Assembly (NCBI GenBank): GCA_015486505.1
Contig: WFRP01000271.1
Span: forward strand, 1-7,819
From: Pseudomonadota bacterium
GTDB lineage: Bacteria; Desulfobacterota; Anaeroferrophillalia; Anaeroferrophillales; Tharpellaceae
Direction: 5' to 3'
Length of the DNA stretch: 7,819 bases
Shown: piece by piece, positions 6,792-7,819 of the stretch
Layout: each line of letters opens with the position of its first letter
Position numbering within the stretch: position 1 is the first letter of the stretch
Program-made: the position numbers and the translations under genes
Notes under the pieces: model-generated
What the model saw: only the letters and a program-made list of their open reading frames with translations
What the model was told of the DNA's origin: nothing
Database searches by the model: none

Positions 6792-6874
6792 CGCAAATAA
6801 GTGCTCTTATCAGAACATTTTCTGATTATTAAATCTTGTTTTTTGGTGCAGAAAATAACCTGTAAGGTACTAAT
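6792..6874. repeat. 83-bp direct repeat, copy 2
   Basis: Identical to 6668-6750. After its terminal TACTAAT the sequence changes to ATAAAGGGG, with no third GC hairpin, so the array ends here. Identity in non-coding DNA suggests recent duplication, gene conversion or strong constraint. Confidence 0.95.
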
Positions 6875-6949
6875 ATAAAGGGGATGAATTTAATTAAAAC
6901 CCAGGGGGATTTCCCGGAAGCAAGGAAACAAGGTGAGCTTCGATTTCTG

Positions 6950-6978
6950 CGTATAGAGAATTAAATGCTGATTGTCAA
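6950..6978 (-). promoter_or_regulatory. Candidate sigma70-type promoter after rdgB, directed at rho
   Basis: On the minus strand, TTGACA (6978-6973, full consensus) is followed by a 17-bp spacer and TATACG (6955-6950, four of six). The predicted start is near 6943, about 555 nt before the rho ATG. It begins 52 nt after the RdgB-family stop codon. The resulting RNA would carry the C-rich tract, both repeat units and the stem at 6415-6434 before reaching rho, unless it ends earlier as a separate small RNA. Confidence 0.6.
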
Positions 6979-7030
6979 CCTTTTTTTATCAGGGCGTAAC
7001 TTCATCAGGGTAAACAGTTAAATGGCTGTC

Positions 7031-7639
7031 TCAGGGGGTGAGCCGGTTTTTGCATTCGCGTAAGGCCTTTCCGCGATGGCTGATCGCGCTTTTTTCCGCC
7101 GCGCTCAACTGGGCCATAGTGACATTATAATCCGGGGCCGGGAGAAAGATGGGGTCGTAACCAAAGCCTTTTGTCCCTTGCGCCCGGCGGGCAATCCGGC
7201 CTTCACAGCGGCCGCTGAAAACATACTCGGCGCCGCTCGGGGCGGCAAGGACCATAACGCAGACAAAGGCGGCCTGACGCCGGCTATCGGGGATATCCGC
7301 CATTTCCCGCAGCAGTTTTTGATTGTTTTCCGCATCGCTGGCCTTGATTCCGGCAAAGCGGGCCGAATAGATGCCCGGAGCGCCGCCAAGGGCGTTAACC
7401 ACCAGGCCCGAATCATCACTTAAAGCCCAGCCGCCAGTGGCCGCGACCACCGCCCGGGCCTTTATCCGGGCATTTTCAGTGAATGTCCGGCCGGTCTCTT
7501 CCGGCATTTTCAGTTCCGGGAAGTCCCGCAGGGTCGCGATTTCAATGTCGCTGCCGGCAAGTAAGGCCTGTAATTCTTTAAGCTTACCCAGATTGCCGGT
7601 CGCCAGTATCAGTCGGGAGTCGATTTTTATAGTTCTCAA
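7031..7639 (-). CDS. rdgB: Non-canonical purine NTP pyrophosphatase (RdgB/HAM1 family)
   Basis: This enzyme hydrolyses ITP, dITP and XTP to monophosphate and pyrophosphate, keeping deaminated purines out of DNA and RNA. The product of 202 residues has the normal family length. Motifs are LATGNLGKLKEL (12-23) for phosphate binding, DDSG at 75-78 with the likely general base D76, ALGGAPGIYSARFAG (83-97), GFGYDPIF (158-165) and SHRGKAL (187-193). The start is taken as TTG: the frame has a TAA three codons upstream and no ATG or GTG before the LATGN motif. There is no clear Shine-Dalgarno, so the start is uncertain by several codons. The TGA stop lies within a short CTCA/TGAG hairpin without a T-run, so I see no intrinsic terminator after it, and read-through toward rho is possible. 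Confidence 0.94.
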   Translation of the reverse strand: MRTIKIDSRLILATGNLGKLKELQALLAGSDIEIATLRDFPELKMPEETGRTFTENARIKARAVVAATGGWALSDDSGLVVNALGGAPGIYSARFAGIKASDAENNQKLLREMADIPDSRRQAAFVCVMVLAAPSGAEYVFSGRCEGRIARRAQGTKGFGYDPIFLPAPDYNVTMAQLSAAEKSAISHRGKALRECKNRLTP

Positions 7640-7730
7640 TTTTCTGACTTATCGTAACGGGTTGTTTTTGAAAGTTTAACGGAGTTTTTGTGAAAATGAT
7701 GTAACTATTCAGCCTAATTTTACCCCCCCC

Positions 7731-7761
7731 CCACCTTCTGGAGGGAGCGGGGGTGGTTTTT
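7731..7761 (+). terminator. Rho-independent terminator-like hairpin with no plus-strand gene before it
   Basis: CCACCTTC (7731-7738) pairs with GGGGGTGG (7749-7756) around a 10-nt loop, followed directly by T5. Two of the eight pairs are G-U and form only in plus-strand RNA, and the T-run is also on the plus strand, so the element points rightward. It lies behind a 10-base C-run (7723-7732). No plus-strand gene precedes it, so its role is unclear. Confidence 0.5.
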
Positions 7762-7803
7762 CGTAAGCGGTTGCGGAAACGATTTCGTTGTTTTTCGGAA
7801 GCG
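7756..7803. repeat. Short near-perfect direct repeat GTTTTTCG-T/G-AAGCG
   Basis: The 14-mer at 7756-7769 recurs at 7790-7803 with one change (T to G), a 34-bp period. Between them lies AACGA-TT-TCGTT, a short palindrome. The first copy overlaps the T-run of the terminator-like hairpin. I cannot assign a function. Confidence 0.45.
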
Positions 7804-7819
7804 AGCGGGAGCCCATTAG

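Larger units (their letters stand above)
6597..6874. repeat. Two-unit tandem intergenic repeat bounded by TACTAAT
   Basis: The heptamer TACTAAT occurs at 6597, 6744 and 6868. The first two are each followed by a GC-rich hairpin, the string CAACCCAA, a variable spacer and then an 83-bp segment that is identical in both units. Unit lengths are 147 and 124 bp; the difference lies only around the hairpin and spacer. This is a duplicated composite element. It lacks the open reading frame and terminal features of an insertion sequence. Candidates are a REP/MITE-like dispersed element that duplicated in place, or a tandem RNA element in the rho leader. Confidence 0.85.
6389..7030. other. Non-coding stretch upstream of rho (probable long leader)
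   Basis: No convincing gene is present on either strand over 642 nt. It is clearly more AT-rich than the flanking genes. From the upstream end it holds a promoter-like sequence (6950-6978), a C-rich minus-strand tract (about 6879-6943, 20 C against 10 G on the minus strand by my count), a duplicated hairpin-dense element (6597-6874), a less structured part (6435-6596) and a short stem 27 nt before the rho ATG. I saw no -35/-10 pair of comparable quality closer to rho, so this may be the rho 5' leader. E. coli rho also has a regulated leader, but no sequence relation is claimed. Confidence 0.6.

Noticed and set aside
6597..6874. CRISPR array
   Set aside because: There are only two long copies, 124 bp apart, with unequal non-spacer intervals and no cas genes.
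6597..6943. tRNA, 6S RNA, SRP RNA, tmRNA or RNase P RNA in the rho leader
   Set aside because: None of the hallmark sequences is present: no GGTTCGAATCC-type arm, no tmRNA acceptor/tag pattern and no GAGGAAAGTCC. The hairpins are short and duplicated.
6884..6964. A 26-codon plus-strand open frame preceded by AAAGGGG
   Set aside because: The purine run abuts the ATG with no spacer, there is no convincing plus-strand promoter, and the frame overlaps the minus-strand promoter candidate. Not supportable as a gene.
7000..7033. Intrinsic terminator after the RdgB-family gene
   Set aside because: Only a 4-bp CTCA/TGAG stem is seen and no T-run follows on the minus strand. The nearby T7 (6981-6987) is on the plus strand, with no GC-rich stem before it.
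6540..7111. A shared 12-mer CGCGCTCAACTG at 6540-6551 and 7100-7111
   Set aside because: One or two 12-mer matches are expected by chance in a window of this size, and the flanks do not match.

Overview
The window holds a compact block of bacterial housekeeping genes, all read from the minus strand (right to left as numbered). In transcription order they are an RdgB-family nucleotide pyrophosphatase, a 642-bp non-coding stretch, rho, rpmE, thyX, prfA, prmC, murA and the first 276 codons of hisD, which runs off the left edge. The order rho-rpmE-(thyX)-prfA-prmC-murA-his, a 65-residue L31 with four zinc-ligand cysteines, and a ThyX with a Cys-rich tail fit a member of the Desulfobacterota (the former Deltaproteobacteria). 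That placement is inference from gene order and protein style, not a database match.

Region by region: 1-830 is partial hisD (histidine synthesis). 851-2140 is murA (first step of peptidoglycan synthesis). 2145-3020 is prmC and 3017-4084 is prfA, an RF1 gene overlapping that of its own methyltransferase by ATGA. 4127-4831 is thyX, with a TTG start and in the same frame as the upstream rpmE. 4847-5044 is rpmE. 5045-5140 carries a good sigma70-like promoter and a 9-bp inverted repeat. 5141-6388 is rho. 6389-7030 has no convincing gene, but has a strong-looking promoter at its upstream end and a duplicated, hairpin-dense element containing two perfect 83-bp copies. 7031-7639 is the RdgB-family gene. 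7640-7819 is non-coding and contains a plus-strand hairpin followed by T5, with no plus-strand gene before it.

Functionally, the block joins transcription termination (Rho), translation termination (RF1 and the PrmC enzyme that modifies its GGQ loop), a ribosomal protein, dTMP synthesis, nucleotide-pool cleaning, cell-wall precursor synthesis and histidine synthesis. Spacings from prfA to hisD are -4, 4 and 20 nt, so these genes are probably co-transcribed. rpmE-thyX (15 nt) and thyX-prfA (42 nt) probably belong to the same unit.

The coding genes look ordinary and intact. The part most worth a second look is the rho upstream region. A TTGACA-17-TATACG promoter lies about 560 nt before the rho start, and the presumed leader contains a tandem, palindrome-rich repeat unit of unknown function. 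I found no defence system, mobile element, CRISPR array or tRNA/rRNA.
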